DNA of 64,000 nt from Janthinobacterium sp. PC23-8. Lineage in GTDB: Bacteria > Pseudomonadota > Gammaproteobacteria > Burkholderiales > Burkholderiaceae_D. Below the pieces are notes generated by a model. It did not search any database and was not told the DNA's origin. It saw only the letters and a list, made by a program, of their open reading frames with translations. The position numbers and the translations under genes were made by a program. The stretch spans positions 2,561,066 through 2,625,065 of the forward strand of contig NZ_NJGY01000001.1 in NCBI RefSeq assembly GCF_002250505.1, read 5' to 3'. Each line of letters opens with the position of its first letter. Within the stretch, counting starts at the first letter, position 1. Below are positions 1-11,142 of the stretch, piece by piece.

Positions 1-392
1 GCGGCCTGCCGGGCATGGTGCTGGCGATTGCGCGGCCCGATATCAAGGTGTCGATGATCGATACGGTGCACAAGAAGACGGCGTTTTTGACGCAAGTGAA
101 GGCCGAACTGCGCCTGTCCAACGTCACGGTGTACACCAGGCGCGTGGAGCAGCTGGAAGTACAGCAGAAATTCGACCTGATCACCTCGCGCGCGTTCGCC
201 GACCTGTCCGACTTCGTCAACTGGTCGAAGCACGTGCTGGAGGAGGGCGGTCAATTCATCGCCTTGAAGGGCGTGGCCCCGCCAGACGAGCGCGAGCGAC
301 TGCCGGCAGACTGGAAAGTGACGAAATTGCAGCCGATCACGGTTCCAGGGCTGAATGCGGAGCGCCATCTGGTGTTTATAACAAGAATTTAA
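1..392 (+). CDS. rsmG: 16S rRNA (guanine-N7) methyltransferase RsmG, C-terminal part
   Basis: Partial gene cut by the window start; the frame is open from base 3 and begins with the end of a GxPG motif (GLPGMVL), then VSMIDTVHKKTAFL, the SAM-binding acidic strand region of RsmG/GidB. The segment DLITSRAFADLSDFV and the closing ERHLVFITRI are typical of the family. RsmG methylates N7 of G527 of 16S rRNA (E. coli numbering) with S-adenosylmethionine. About 130 of the usual 205-220 residues are present. Its position just before parA-parB is the common rsmG-parA-parB order of betaproteobacteria. The TAA stop is followed by an AT-rich repeat array. Confidence 0.93.
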   Translation, partial: GLPGMVLAIARPDIKVSMIDTVHKKTAFLTQVKAELRLSNVTVYTRRVEQLEVQQKFDLITSRAFADLSDFVNWSKHVLEEGGQFIALKGVAPPDERERLPADWKVTKLQPITVPGLNAERHLVFITRI

Positions 393-399
393 GCGCTGA

Positions 400-498
400 A
401 AAATAAATGATATAAATCATTTATACGGTATAAATCATTTATACGGTATAAATTATATAAATGATTTATATCGTATAAATAGAATAAACAGTATAAAT
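400..498. repeat. Array of eleven 9-bp AT-rich units upstream of parA
   Basis: From base 400 to 498 the sequence divides exactly into eleven consecutive 9-mers. Most match NNTATAAAT or its reverse complement: AAAATAAAT, GATATAAAT, CATTTATAC, GGTATAAAT, CATTTATAC, GGTATAAAT, TATATAAAT, GATTTATAT, CGTATAAAT, AGAATAAAC, AGTATAAAT. The mixed orientation creates a 17-bp perfect inverted repeat (409-425 against 456-472). It lies between the rsmG stop and the parA start at 561. Each unit resembles a sigma70 -10 box, and the array could also be a protein-binding array. It does not look like the usual parS palindrome. The array is directly visible; its function is unknown. Confidence 0.85.
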
Positions 499-560
499 TG
501 TTTCGGTGGAAAGCCGGGGCGCGACAATGAAGTGTGCATCCATTTACAACTAGAAGATAC

Positions 561-1331
561 ATGGCCAAAATTTTTTGTGTAGCAAATCAAAAGGGTGGTG
601 TTGGTAAAACCACAACGAGCGTCAACCTGGCCGCCGGCCTGGCCAAGCTGGACCAGCGCGTGCTGCTGGTCGACCTCGATCCGCAAGGCAACGCCACCAT
701 GGGCGCCGGCATCAACAAGGCCGGGCTGACCGCGTCGACCTATGAAGTGATGCTGGGCGAGTCCGATGTCAGGACGGCGCGCCAGCGTTCGGAAGCGGGG
801 CGTTTCGACGTGCTGCCGTCGAACCGCGAGCTGGCCGGCGCCGAAGTGGAGATGGTGGAACTGGACCGCCGCGAAAGCCGGCTCAAGGATGCATTGGCCG
901 AAGTGGACGGCGACTACGACTTCATCCTCGTCGATTGCCCGCCGGCCTTGTCGATGCTGACCCTGAACGGCCTGTGCGCCGCGCATGGCGTGATCATCCC
1001 GATGCAGTGCGAGTACTACGCGCTCGAAGGTCTGTCGGACCTGGTCAACACCATCAAGAAGGTGCATGCCAACCTGAACCCGGAATTGAAGATCATCGGC
1101 CTGTTGCGCGTGATGTTTGATCCTCGCATGACATTATCGCAACAAGTGTCGGCCCAGCTGGAACAGCACTTTGGCGACAAGGTCTTCAAGACGATTATTC
1201 CGCGCAACGTGCGCCTGGCCGAAGCGCCGTCGTATGGCTTACCTGGCGTCAACTTCGACCCCAGCTCGAAAGGCGCGCAAGCGTATATCGCCTTTGGCGC
1301 CGAAATGGTTGAACGCATCAAACATATGTAA
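561..1331 (+). CDS. parA: Chromosome-partitioning ATPase ParA
   Basis: Chromosomal ParA/Soj-type ATPase of 256 residues that works with ParB in origin segregation. The deviant Walker A motif KGGVGKTTT sits at residues 11-19 with the signature lysine K11 and catalytic K16; Walker B is the FILVDCPP strand near residue 125. An in-frame GTG at 534 would add nine residues, but ATG 561 has a better upstream AGAAG and matches the normal N-terminus MAKIFCVANQKGG. It is followed 58 bp later by parB, probably in one transcript. The AT-rich 9-bp array at 400-498 lies in its upstream region and may affect its expression. Confidence 0.95.
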   Translation: MAKIFCVANQKGGVGKTTTSVNLAAGLAKLDQRVLLVDLDPQGNATMGAGINKAGLTASTYEVMLGESDVRTARQRSEAGRFDVLPSNRELAGAEVEMVELDRRESRLKDALAEVDGDYDFILVDCPPALSMLTLNGLCAAHGVIIPMQCEYYALEGLSDLVNTIKKVHANLNPELKIIGLLRVMFDPRMTLSQQVSAQLEQHFGDKVFKTIIPRNVRLAEAPSYGLPGVNFDPSSKGAQAYIAFGAEMVERIKHM

Positions 1332-1389
1332 GAAGCAGGCGATCACAGTCATAATGTGAGCGCTTACTTAAAAAATTCATTAGGACAGC

Positions 1390-2271
1390 ATGGCTACCAA
1401 AAAATTAAAAGGTCTGGGGCGCGGCCTCGACGCCCTGTTGGGCGGCGGCGACTTCGCCAGCCCGGAACTGAGCACGCCGACAACCTTGTCGGTAACACAA
1501 ATGCAAGCCGGCAAATATCAGCCGCGCACGCGCATGGACGAGGGCGCCCTGAATGAACTGGCCGCCTCGATCAAGGCACAGGGCTTGATGCAGCCGATCC
1601 TGGTGCGCCCGATCGGCCAGGACACCCTGAGCGGACTTGTCAAATATGAAATCATCGCCGGTGAGCGGCGCTTTCGCGCGGCGCAGCTGGCCGGCCTGAC
1701 AGACCTGCCGGTGCTGGTGCGCGATGTCGACGATCTGGCGGCCGCCGCCATGGCACTGATTGAAAACATCCAGCGCGAAGACTTGAATCCGCTGGAAGAA
1801 GCGCAAGGCATTGGGCGCCTGATTACCGACTTCAATTTTACCCATGAGCAAGCGGCCACTGCGGTCGGACGCTCGCGCAGTGCTGTCTCCAACCTGCTGC
1901 GGCTGATGAACCTGGCCGCTCCCGTGCAAACCATGCTGATGGCCGGCGATATCGACATGGGCCATGCGCGCGCGCTGCTGGCGGTCGACGCGGCCAGCCA
2001 GATCACGCTGGCCAACTTGGTGGTGGCGAAACGGCTGTCGGTGCGCGAAACGGAAAAACTGGTCACGCGCAGCATCGACGAAGCGGCCAACCCGGCCGAA
2101 CCGCGCGTGAAAGAAAAATCGGGCGACATCGCGCGCCTGGAAGAAGAGCTGTCCGACGCGCTGGCCACGCCGGTAGTATTCAAGATGGGCAACAAGGGAC
2201 GTGGTCAATTGGTAATTGATTTTGCCGATCTTGACGTACTGGATGGCCTGTTGAGCCGTTTGCGTGGTTAA
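1390..2271 (+). CDS. parB: Chromosome-partitioning protein ParB
   Basis: ParB/Spo0J/Noc family DNA-binding CTP hydrolase, 293 residues, that binds parS and spreads along DNA. The basic N-terminus (ATKKLKGLGRGLDALLGG) is the ParA-stimulating segment. The nucleotide-binding box GERRFRA is at about residues 91-97, followed by the ENIQREDLNPLEEA helix and a helix-turn-helix around residues 150-180 (EQAATAVGRSRSAVSNLLRL). The C-terminal dimerisation tail ends DGLLSRLRG. An AGGAC ribosome-binding site precedes ATG 1390. I did not notice a canonical parS palindrome nearby, but this was by eye. Confidence 0.95.
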   Translation: MATKKLKGLGRGLDALLGGGDFASPELSTPTTLSVTQMQAGKYQPRTRMDEGALNELAASIKAQGLMQPILVRPIGQDTLSGLVKYEIIAGERRFRAAQLAGLTDLPVLVRDVDDLAAAAMALIENIQREDLNPLEEAQGIGRLITDFNFTHEQAATAVGRSRSAVSNLLRLMNLAAPVQTMLMAGDIDMGHARALLAVDAASQITLANLVVAKRLSVRETEKLVTRSIDEAANPAEPRVKEKSGDIARLEEELSDALATPVVFKMGNKGRGQLVIDFADLDVLDGLLSRLRG

Positions 2272-2401
2272 ATGGCGGGTTGCTAACACGTGCGCAAGCG
2301 GCACGGCAAGCCGCTTTGCCATATGTTGGTGCAAATGGCCGCGAAGTGTCGATAAAGCGTCTGTTTCATGCAGCAATTGCCCTGCTGCGGTGCACCAACG
2401 T

Positions 2402-2431
2402 TTGACTCTGTAGAACAAAGCCAACTATAAT
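2402..2431 (+). promoter_or_regulatory. Putative sigma70 promoter of the atp operon
   Basis: A TTGACT -35 box (2402-2407) is separated by 18 bp from a perfect TATAAT -10 box (2426-2431). It is 45 bp upstream of the atpI start in the 200-bp gap after parB. This is the best promoter-like sequence in this part of the window and would drive atpI-atpC. Confidence 0.7.
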
Positions 2432-2475
2432 CCCGTGTCTTTGGGCGTGTAGATTTTTTTCCGGGAACTTGGTAA

Positions 2476-2844
2476 TTGAGTGATTCGAAGCAAAACATTG
2501 CCAAGCCAGTCTACAAAGTAGTTGCCTTGCAGCTAGCAATCGTCATCAGCTTCGCCACGGTAACCCTGTTTTTTGGTGGCAGTGTGAAGGGCTGGTCCGC
2601 CGCAGTTGGCGGTGCAATTGCCGTCATTGGCAGCATGACATATGCCATGCTGGTCGTTCGCGGCTCCAGCGACGCCAAAAAGGCGTTTCGTGCGCACGTG
2701 CGTGCGGAAGCGGTGAAAATGTTTATCACAGCGGTGCTGTTTATATTGGCACTGGTGTTGTTTCAGTCGGCCGCCTGGTTATGGCTGATCTTGGGTTTCG
2801 CGGTGGCAACCTTAGCATACTGGTTTTCATTGCTCGCTGTTTAA
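2476..2844 (+). CDS. atpI: ATP synthase subunit I (AtpI)
   Basis: Small hydrophobic protein of 122 residues at the head of the ATP synthase operon. About four membrane spans are visible: residues 16-36 (VALQLAIVISFATVTLFFGG), 40-60, 78-95 (ITAVLFILALVLFQ) and 98-120. AtpI proteins are thought to aid assembly of the c-ring. The start is a TTG at 2476 followed by SDSKQN; there is no in-frame ATG close by, so the exact start is uncertain. The low-efficiency start fits the expected low dose of this accessory subunit. Next is atpB, 51 bp downstream. Confidence 0.85.
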   Translation: MSDSKQNIAKPVYKVVALQLAIVISFATVTLFFGGSVKGWSAAVGGAIAVIGSMTYAMLVVRGSSDAKKAFRAHVRAEAVKMFITAVLFILALVLFQSAAWLWLILGFAVATLAYWFSLLAV

Positions 2845-2874
2845 TCATTGGTTTTGGGGCCCGTTGTGCTCTGA

Positions 2875-3705
<831 letters not shown>

Positions 3706-3713
3706 TCAGCAAC

Positions 3714-4045
<332 letters not shown>

Positions 4046-4088
4046 TTCGCTCCAATCCTAGGAGAAACTTTTAGTCAGGAGCAAAGGT

Positions 4089-4559
4089 ATGGACATCAAT
4101 ATGTCGCTCATCGGCCAGATGATCACCTTCGCGGTGTTGGTCTGGTTCTCGATGAAGTTCGTATTTCCAGCGCTGAACACAGCGCTGGATGAGCGTGCCA
4201 AACGAATCGCGGATGGATTGGCTGCGGCCGATCAAGGTCAGGCTTCGATGGCTGTCGCTGAAAAGCGTGCGCAAGAAGCATTGAACGGTGCACGTGAAGA
4301 AGCGTCGCAACGCGTTGCGGACGCTGAAAAGCGTGCCCAGCTGGTTGCTGAAGAGATCAAGCAAAATGCCCAGGCTGAAGCGGCGCGTATCATCGCGCAA
4401 GCCCAGTCCGACGCCGAGCAGCAACTGTCGAAAGCACGCGAACAACTGCGCGCTCAGGTGGCTGACCTGGCGATCAAAGGTGCCGAGCAGATCCTGAAGC
4501 GTGAAGTCAACGCCACGGCGCACGCCGAAATGTTGCAGCGTCTTGCTGTCGAGCTGTAA
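4089..4559 (+). CDS. atpF: F1Fo ATP synthase subunit b
   Basis: Peripheral stalk subunit b, 156 residues. There is one N-terminal membrane helix (about residues 5-25, [21 protein letters not shown]), then a long charged, alanine-rich coiled coil ([21 protein letters not shown] onward) that dimerises and binds the delta subunit. Length and layout match E. coli AtpF (156). ATG 4089 follows an AGGAG at 4077-4081. The stop at 4557-4559 is two bases before the atpH start, consistent with coupled translation. Confidence 0.96.
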   Translation: MDINMSLIGQMITFAVLVWFSMKFVFPALNTALDERAKRIADGLAAADQGQASMAVAEKRAQEALNGAREEASQRVADAEKRAQLVAEEIKQNAQAEAARIIAQAQSDAEQQLSKAREQLRAQVADLAIKGAEQILKREVNATAHAEMLQRLAVEL

Positions 4560-4561
4560 TC

Positions 4562-5107
4562 ATGGCAGAACTCGCAACCGTCGCCCGTCCCTACGCGGAA
4601 GCTTTGTTCCGCGTAGCCCAAGCAGGTAAGGAGTCCAGCAACCTCGCGGCGTGGTCCGAACTGGTGTCCGAATTGGCCCAGATCGGCAGCCACCCCGAGG
4701 TACAGGCGTACGCGCGCAATCCGAAAGTTTCGGAGAGCGACGTCGCCGCCACCATCCTGTCGTTGTTGAAATCGCCGCTCAACGAAGAAGTCAAAAACTT
4801 CGTCACCCTGCTGATCGAAAATGGCCGCATCAGCCTGCTGCCGGAAATCGGCGCGCAATTCCACCAGTTGAAAAACGGTCTGGAAGGTGCGGCTGACGCC
4901 GAGATCACGAGCGCTTTCGATCTGAGCGAAGGCCAAACGGCCGAGCTGGTCGCAACGCTGGAAAAGAAATTCAGTCGCAAGCTCAACCCTGCCGTCACAG
5001 TGGATCCATCGCTGCTCGGCGGCGTGCGCGTGGTGGTTGGCGACCAGGTGCTCGACACCTCGGTGCGCGCCAAACTGCAGCAATTGCACGCCGCACTGGT
5101 GTCGTAA
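4562..5107 (+). CDS. atpH: F1Fo ATP synthase subunit delta
   Basis: OSCP/delta subunit (181 residues) that joins the b-stalk to the top of the alpha3beta3 head. The N-terminal helical domain starts [18 protein letters not shown]. The C-terminal domain contains [28 protein letters not shown], the family signature. It starts two bases after atpF and is followed by a 78-bp gap before atpA that ends in a TTTTAGGAG ribosome-binding site. Confidence 0.96.
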   Translation: MAELATVARPYAEALFRVAQAGKESSNLAAWSELVSELAQIGSHPEVQAYARNPKVSESDVAATILSLLKSPLNEEVKNFVTLLIENGRISLLPEIGAQFHQLKNGLEGAADAEITSAFDLSEGQTAELVATLEKKFSRKLNPAVTVDPSLLGGVRVVVGDQVLDTSVRAKLQQLHAALVS

Positions 5108-5185
5108 GACACGCGCTTCGGCAGGCCAGCTTAGACAGACCCTTACCCCTCGCGCAAGCTGAGAGAAACACTTTTAGGAGTTAGT

Positions 5186-6727
5186 ATGCAACTCAACCCA
5201 TCTGAAATCAGCGAGTTGATCAAGAGCCGGATCCAAGGTCTTGATGGCGGCGCTGAAGTGCGTAACCAAGGCACGGTCATTTCCGTTGCCGACGGTATCT
5301 GCCGCATCCACGGCCTGTCGGACGTGATGCAAGGCGAGATGCTGGAATTCCCGGGCAATACCTTTGGCCTGGCGATGAACCTGGAGCGCGACTCCGTCGG
5401 TTCCGTGATCCTGGGTGCTTACGAGCACATCTCCGAAGGCGACACGGTGAAATGCACCGGCCGCATTCTGGAAGTGCCAGTCGGTCCTGAACTGCTGGGC
5501 CGCGTGGTCAACGCGCTGGGCCAGCCGATCGACGGCAAAGGCCCAGTCGATGCGAAAATGACGGCCGCGATTGAAAAAATCGCACCGGGCGTGATCGCCC
5601 GCGAATCCGTGTCGCAACCAATGCAAACCGGCCTGAAGTCGATCGATGCGATGGTTCCGGTTGGCCGCGGCCAGCGCGAACTGATCATTGGTGACCGTCA
5701 AACCGGCAAGTCGGCCGTGGCGATTGATGCGATCATCAATCAAAAAGGCCAGGGCATGAAGTGTATCTACGTCGCGATTGGCCAGAAGGCCTCGTCGATC
5801 AAGAACATCGTGCGCTCGCTGGAACAGCACGGCGCGATGGAATACACCATCGTGGTCGCCGCTTCCGCTTCGGAATCGGCCGCCATGCAATATATTTCGC
5901 CGTACTCCGGTTGCGCCATGGGCGAATACTTCCGTGACCGCGGTGAAGATGCACTGATCGTCTACGATGATCTGTCCAAGCAAGCTGTTGCCTATCGTCA
6001 GATTTCGCTGCTGCTGCGCCGTCCACCAGGTCGCGAAGCGTACCCTGGCGACGTGTTCTACCTGCACAGCCGCCTGCTCGAACGCGCAGCCCGCGTGAAC
6101 GCCGACTACGTCGAGAAGTTCACCAACGGCGCCGTCAAGGGCAAGACCGGTTCGCTGACGGCGCTGCCGATCATCGAAACCCAGGCAGGCGACGTGTCGG
6201 CCTTCGTGCCAACCAACGTGATTTCGATTACCGACGGCCAGATCTTCCTGGAAACGTCGCTGTTCAACGCCGGTATCCGTCCTGCGATTAACGCCGGTAT
6301 TTCCGTATCGCGCGTCGGTGGCGCCGCCCAGACCAAGGTCATCAAAAACCTGTCCGGCGGTATCCGTACCGACCTGGCGCAGTACCGTGAGCTGGCCGCG
6401 TTTGCGCAGTTCGCCTCGGACCTGGACGAATCGACCCGCAAGCAGCTCGACCGTGGCGCCCGCGTCACGGAATTGCTCAAGCAAGCCCAGTACTCGCCAC
6501 TGTCGATCTCGCTGATGGCCGTGTCGCTGTTCTCGGTGAACAAGGGCTTCATGGACGACGTGCCAGTCAAGCAAGTGCTGTCGTTTGAAGCAGGCGTCCA
6601 CGCTTACATGAAAACCAAGCAAGCTGCTCTGCTGGCCAAGATCGAAGAAACCAAGCAACTCGACAAAGACAGCGAAGCAACTCTGTCGGCGGCCATTGCT
6701 GATTTCAAGAAATCCGGCGCATATTAA
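5186..6727 (+). CDS. atpA: F1Fo ATP synthase subunit alpha
   Basis: Non-catalytic, nucleotide-binding alpha subunit of F1 (513 residues, same length as E. coli). The P-loop GDRQTGKS is at residues 169-176, and the family signature [17 protein letters not shown] is present downstream. The N-terminal beta-barrel ([29 protein letters not shown]) and C-terminal helical domain are intact. It sits in the middle of the operon between atpH and atpG. Nothing unusual was seen in the active-site or interface residues. Confidence 0.98.
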   Translation: MQLNPSEISELIKSRIQGLDGGAEVRNQGTVISVADGICRIHGLSDVMQGEMLEFPGNTFGLAMNLERDSVGSVILGAYEHISEGDTVKCTGRILEVPVGPELLGRVVNALGQPIDGKGPVDAKMTAAIEKIAPGVIARESVSQPMQTGLKSIDAMVPVGRGQRELIIGDRQTGKSAVAIDAIINQKGQGMKCIYVAIGQKASSIKNIVRSLEQHGAMEYTIVVAASASESAAMQYISPYSGCAMGEYFRDRGEDALIVYDDLSKQAVAYRQISLLLRRPPGREAYPGDVFYLHSRLLERAARVNADYVEKFTNGAVKGKTGSLTALPIIETQAGDVSAFVPTNVISITDGQIFLETSLFNAGIRPAINAGISVSRVGGAAQTKVIKNLSGGIRTDLAQYRELAAFAQFASDLDESTRKQLDRGARVTELLKQAQYSPLSISLMAVSLFSVNKGFMDDVPVKQVLSFEAGVHAYMKTKQAALLAKIEETKQLDKDSEATLSAAIADFKKSGAY

Positions 6728-6789
6728 GCGGCCAGGCGGCGCCCGCCTCGAGTGAGGCGCCGCCCTACGCGCAGAAGGAGTAAGGACTC

Positions 6790-7665
6790 ATGGCATCAAG
6801 CAAAGAGATACGTGGCAAGATCAAAAGCGTAGAGAATACGAAGAAGATCACCAAGGCGATGGAAATGGTCGCCGCGTCCAAAATGCGCAAGGCGCAAGAC
6901 CGGATGCGGGCTGCTCGTCCCTACAGTGACAAGATTCGCAATATCGCCGCCAATCTGGCGAATGCCAATCCGGAATACACGCACCCATTCCTGGCGGCAG
7001 CGCAAGGCACGCAAGCCAAGGCAGCGGGTTTCATCGTCGTCACGACCGACAAGGGTCTGTGCGGCGGCATGAACACCAATATCTTGCGCCAGGTGACGTC
7101 CAAGTCGCGCGAGCTGGAAGTGGCCGGCAACAAGATTGAAGCAGTCGCTATCGGTAACAAGGGTTTGGGTTTTTTGAATCGCATCGGCGTCAAGGTCATC
7201 GCTCACGCGATCCAGACCGGCGACACGCCACACCTGGATAAATTGATCGGACCTGTCAAGGTCATGCTCGAAGAGTTCCAGGCTGGCAAGCTCGACGCAG
7301 TGTACCTGTGCTACACCAAATTCATCAACACGATGAAGCAGGAACCAGTGGTCGAACAGCTGCTGCCATTGACGGCTGACAAGATGGTCGCCGACAAGAG
7401 CGCACACTCGTGGGATTACATCTACGAGCCGGATGCACAAAGCATCATCGACGAATTGCTGGAGCGCTATGTAGAAGCGCTGGTGTACCAGGCAGTCGCA
7501 GAAAATCTGGCGTCCGAGCAATCGGCACGGATGGTCGCGATGAAAGCTGCAAGCGACAACGCAGGTAGTGTGATCGGCGAATTGAAGCTCGTCTACAACA
7601 AGACCCGCCAAGCTGCGATTACCAAAGAACTCTCCGAAATCGTCGCCGGTGCGGCAGCGGTTTAA
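6790..7665 (+). CDS. atpG: F1Fo ATP synthase subunit gamma
   Basis: Central rotating shaft of F1, 291 residues. The N-terminal helix contains the conserved [25 protein letters not shown], and the C-terminal helix contains [22 protein letters not shown] and [21 protein letters not shown], the two helices that form the coiled-coil shaft inside alpha3beta3. It lies between atpA and atpD with short gaps (62 and 30 bp) and has a GAAGGAG site before the ATG. Confidence 0.97.
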   Translation: MASSKEIRGKIKSVENTKKITKAMEMVAASKMRKAQDRMRAARPYSDKIRNIAANLANANPEYTHPFLAAAQGTQAKAAGFIVVTTDKGLCGGMNTNILRQVTSKSRELEVAGNKIEAVAIGNKGLGFLNRIGVKVIAHAIQTGDTPHLDKLIGPVKVMLEEFQAGKLDAVYLCYTKFINTMKQEPVVEQLLPLTADKMVADKSAHSWDYIYEPDAQSIIDELLERYVEALVYQAVAENLASEQSARMVAMKAASDNAGSVIGELKLVYNKTRQAAITKELSEIVAGAAAV

Positions 7666-9096
<1,431 letters not shown>

Positions 9097-9111
9097 GTTA
9101 AGTCTGGGCCT

Positions 9112-9137
9112 AACCCCGCCCTTCACCGGGCGGGGTT
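9112..9137 (+). promoter_or_regulatory. Intercistronic hairpin between atpD and atpC
   Basis: A 10-bp perfect stem (9112-9121 with 9128-9137) and a 6-base loop stand between the atpD stop and the atpC start. Only a weak U-rich tail follows (CTTCAACC), so it is more likely an mRNA-stability or partial attenuation element than a full terminator. Confidence 0.6.
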
Positions 9138-9158
9138 CTTCAACCCGATAGGACACAC

Positions 9159-9578
9159 ATGGCACACACAATTCACGTTGACGTGGTTTCCGCTGAAGAA
9201 TTGATTTTTTCAGGTGAAGCAGAATTCGTCGCGTTGCCGGGTGAACAAGGCGAGCTGGGCATCTACCCACGCCACACGCCCTTGATTACCCGCATCCGTC
9301 CGGGCGCGGTCCGCATCAAGGTAGTCGGCCAGGCTGAAGAAGAGTTCGTCTTCGTCGCCGGCGGCTTGCTGGAAGTGCAGCCTGACACCGTGACCGTCCT
9401 GGCCGATACCGCGATCCGCGGTCACGACCTCGACGAAGCGAAAGCGCTGGAAGCGAAGAAGCTGGCGGAAGAAAATATGCACAACAAGGATTCGGGCATC
9501 GACTACGCGCAAGCGCAAGCCGAGCTGGCCAGCGCGATTGCGCAACTGGCCGCGATCCACAAGCTGCGCAAGCATTAA
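9159..9578 (+). CDS. atpC: F1Fo ATP synthase subunit epsilon
   Basis: Epsilon subunit (139 residues) that binds gamma, couples F1 to the c-ring and can inhibit ATP hydrolysis through its C-terminal helices. The N-terminal beta-sandwich contains [29 protein letters not shown]; the C-terminal helical hairpin contains [25 protein letters not shown]. It is the last gene of the operon and is followed 17 bp later by a strong terminator. Confidence 0.96.
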   Translation: MAHTIHVDVVSAEELIFSGEAEFVALPGEQGELGIYPRHTPLITRIRPGAVRIKVVGQAEEEFVFVAGGLLEVQPDTVTVLADTAIRGHDLDEAKALEAKKLAEENMHNKDSGIDYAQAQAELASAIAQLAAIHKLRKH

Positions 9579-9595
9579 TTTGCACGCAGCCATGT

Positions 9596-9623
9596 AAAAG
9601 GCAGCCTTCGGGCTGCCTTTTTT
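9596..9623 (+). terminator. Rho-independent terminator of the atp operon
   Basis: AAAAGGCAGCC (9596-9606), a stable TTCG tetraloop, GGCTGCC and then a run of T residues. This is a textbook intrinsic terminator 17 bp after the atpC stop. On the minus strand the A-run supplies a U-tract too, so it can also stop transcripts coming from rsgA. Confidence 0.92.
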
Positions 9624-9651
9624 CATGTGTGCCCGGCATGGGCGCACTCAC

Positions 9652-10713
9652 TTATCCCCGGCGCTTGTTCCTTTCCTGGGTCGCCTTCACGATGGTTTTC
9701 CACCTGGCGCGCGCGGCAATGCGCTGCAGCGGCGTCTCGTCGTCGCGTCGTGCAGCGCGCAGCAGCTTGTGATAGTTGCGCAGGCGGTCCGCGTCGATCG
9801 CACCGCGCACCTGGCAACCTGGTTCGCTGGCATGCCGGCAATCGCGGAACTGGCAGCTTGCCGCCAGCGCGGCGATGTCGTCAAATGTGGCCGCCAGCGT
9901 CTCGGCATCGGCGTCGGCCTGCCAGCTGCGCAAGCCCGGCGTGTCGATGATGCAGGCCCCGCCAGTACACCGGTGCAGCGAGCGCGACGTCGTCGTATGC
10001 CGGCCACGGCCGTCGCCATGGCGCACGCCATTGCTTGCCTGCCGCGCCGCGCACAAGGTGTTGGTCAGGCTGGACTTGCCGGCGCCCGATGAACCGAGCA
10101 GCACCAAAGTCTGTCCCGCGCCCAGCCACGGTGCCAGGATTTGCACGTCGCCGGCATGGCGCGTATCGATGGCAAACAGAGTGAGATGAGCGGGCAGGCG
10201 CTGCCTGAGCAGGGCCAGCTTGCCGGCCACGTCATCGGCCACATCGGCCTTGCTGAGTACCACCACCGGAGCTACCTGCGCGGCCAGCACGATGGCCAGG
10301 TAGCGCTCGAGGCGGCGCGGGTTGAAGTCGGCATCGAGTCCCATCACCAGCAAGGCCGTATCGACATTGTTGGCCAGCAGCTGGCGCCGGCCGTCATTGC
10401 CGCGCCGTGCGATTTGCGTGCCTGGGGACAAGCGCGCAGTTATCCACAGCGTATCGTGACCATCGTCTTCGATAGTGATCCAGTCGCCGACCGCCAGCAC
10501 GGTGTCTTGCGCCTGCAAGTCGTGCAACAGTTGCGGCAGTATCGATGCCGGGCGCTCGGCATGGCCGTCGTGCACGATAATGCTGTCACGGTGCACGGCG
10601 CTTACGCGCATCAGCTGCGCGGCGGGGGAGGAGGGTTCGAGCAGGGCGGCTGCGCTGGCGATGGCCTGCTGCAGTCCGATGGGGCGTAGTTGTTCAAAAT
10701 CGATTGCGATCAT
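9652..10713 (-). CDS. rsgA: Small ribosomal subunit biogenesis GTPase RsgA
   Basis: Circularly permuted GTPase (353 residues) that checks late 30S maturation. The N-terminal OB-fold region includes VLAVGDWITIE. The permuted GTPase motifs follow: VVVLSKADV (G4) comes before the P-loop GSSGAGKSSLTN (G1), then the DTPG switch (IIDTPGLRSW). The C-terminal zinc-binding part contains CQFRDCRHASEPGC. No strong Shine-Dalgarno is seen right before ATG 10713, and the upstream 200 bp on the same strand hold hairpins and a 12-codon ORF, so expression may be regulated after transcription starts. Confidence 0.95.
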   Translation of the reverse strand: MIAIDFEQLRPIGLQQAIASAAALLEPSSPAAQLMRVSAVHRDSIIVHDGHAERPASILPQLLHDLQAQDTVLAVGDWITIEDDGHDTLWITARLSPGTQIARRGNDGRRQLLANNVDTALLVMGLDADFNPRRLERYLAIVLAAQVAPVVVLSKADVADDVAGKLALLRQRLPAHLTLFAIDTRHAGDVQILAPWLGAGQTLVLLGSSGAGKSSLTNTLCAARQASNGVRHGDGRGRHTTTSRSLHRCTGGACIIDTPGLRSWQADADAETLAATFDDIAALAASCQFRDCRHASEPGCQVRGAIDADRLRNYHKLLRAARRDDETPLQRIAARARWKTIVKATQERNKRRG

Positions 10714-10737
10714 GGTAGCGTGATTCCATATTCTGTC

Positions 10738-10859
10738 GTCCGCGTGCGGACATGTCGCCTGCGCGTGCAGGCACCGCCAGTGGGCAAGACTGGCACGAAA
10801 GAAGAGGAAAGTCGGCTACGCGATCACGCGTATGGAAAACCATCCGGCCGGGCCGGATG
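10738..10859 (-). promoter_or_regulatory. Hairpin cluster in the rsgA leader
   Basis: Three GC-rich inverted repeats lie between the 12-codon ORF and rsgA: 10738-10751 (GTCCGC/GCGGAC), 10757-10772 (GCCTGC, 4-base loop, GCAGGC) and 10841-10859 (CATCCGGCC against GGCCGGATG, followed on the minus strand by TTTTCC). The last could act as an attenuator. The structures are visible in the sequence; their regulatory role is inferred. Confidence 0.45.
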
Positions 10860-10879
10860 CGATGAAAGCAGGGCAGTGA

Positions 10880-10918
10880 TCAGGCAGCCGACAGCACGGC
10901 AATATCCGAATGGCGCAT
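10880..10918 (-). CDS. Possible 12-codon leader peptide upstream of rsgA
   Basis: On the minus strand an AGGAG box stands 8 bases before ATG 10918, which opens a 12-codon frame (MRHSDIAVLSAA) ending in TGA. It has the best ribosome-binding site in this 430-bp region and is followed by three hairpins before rsgA, which is the layout of a leader peptide with attenuation. The composition (no run of one amino acid) gives no clear sensed amino acid. The same frame extends upstream to about 11089, but that longer frame has no good start signal. No known leader was recognised. Confidence 0.4.
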   Translation of the reverse strand: MRHSDIAVLSAA

Positions 10919-11142
10919 GTTGTCTACTCCTGTGGTGTGATGTAAAACACTAAGTAAGTACCAAGAAATTATTGTGAAATTATGACGAACAGAACCGGAT
11001 GCACTGCAAGGCGCCCGATGCGACGCAGTGCGAGCACTGCTAGCAGCGGGCAACGCCGCAGAGCGCCGGTTATGGAAGTCAGAAGTCACAAGAATTTATG
11101 CGTACTTGCTTAGTGTGCCAGCGGCGCGCGCCGGCGTCAACA
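10919..11142. other. Intergenic stretch upstream of the rsgA leader
   Basis: No convincing gene. It holds a GCAGTGC-GA-GCACTGC hairpin (11025-11040) with a further GCACTGC copy at 11001-11007, and an AT-rich patch near 10940-10985 that could hold the rsgA promoter on the minus strand; no clear -35/-10 pair could be assigned. Confidence 0.4.

Noticed and set aside
400..498. CRISPR array or parS cluster in front of parA
   Set aside because: The units are 9 bp with no spacers, and they do not match the GTTTCAC-GTGAAAC type parS palindrome.
534..560. GTG 534 as the parA start
   Set aside because: It would add nine residues not typical of ParA; ATG 561 has a better ribosome-binding site and the normal N-terminus.
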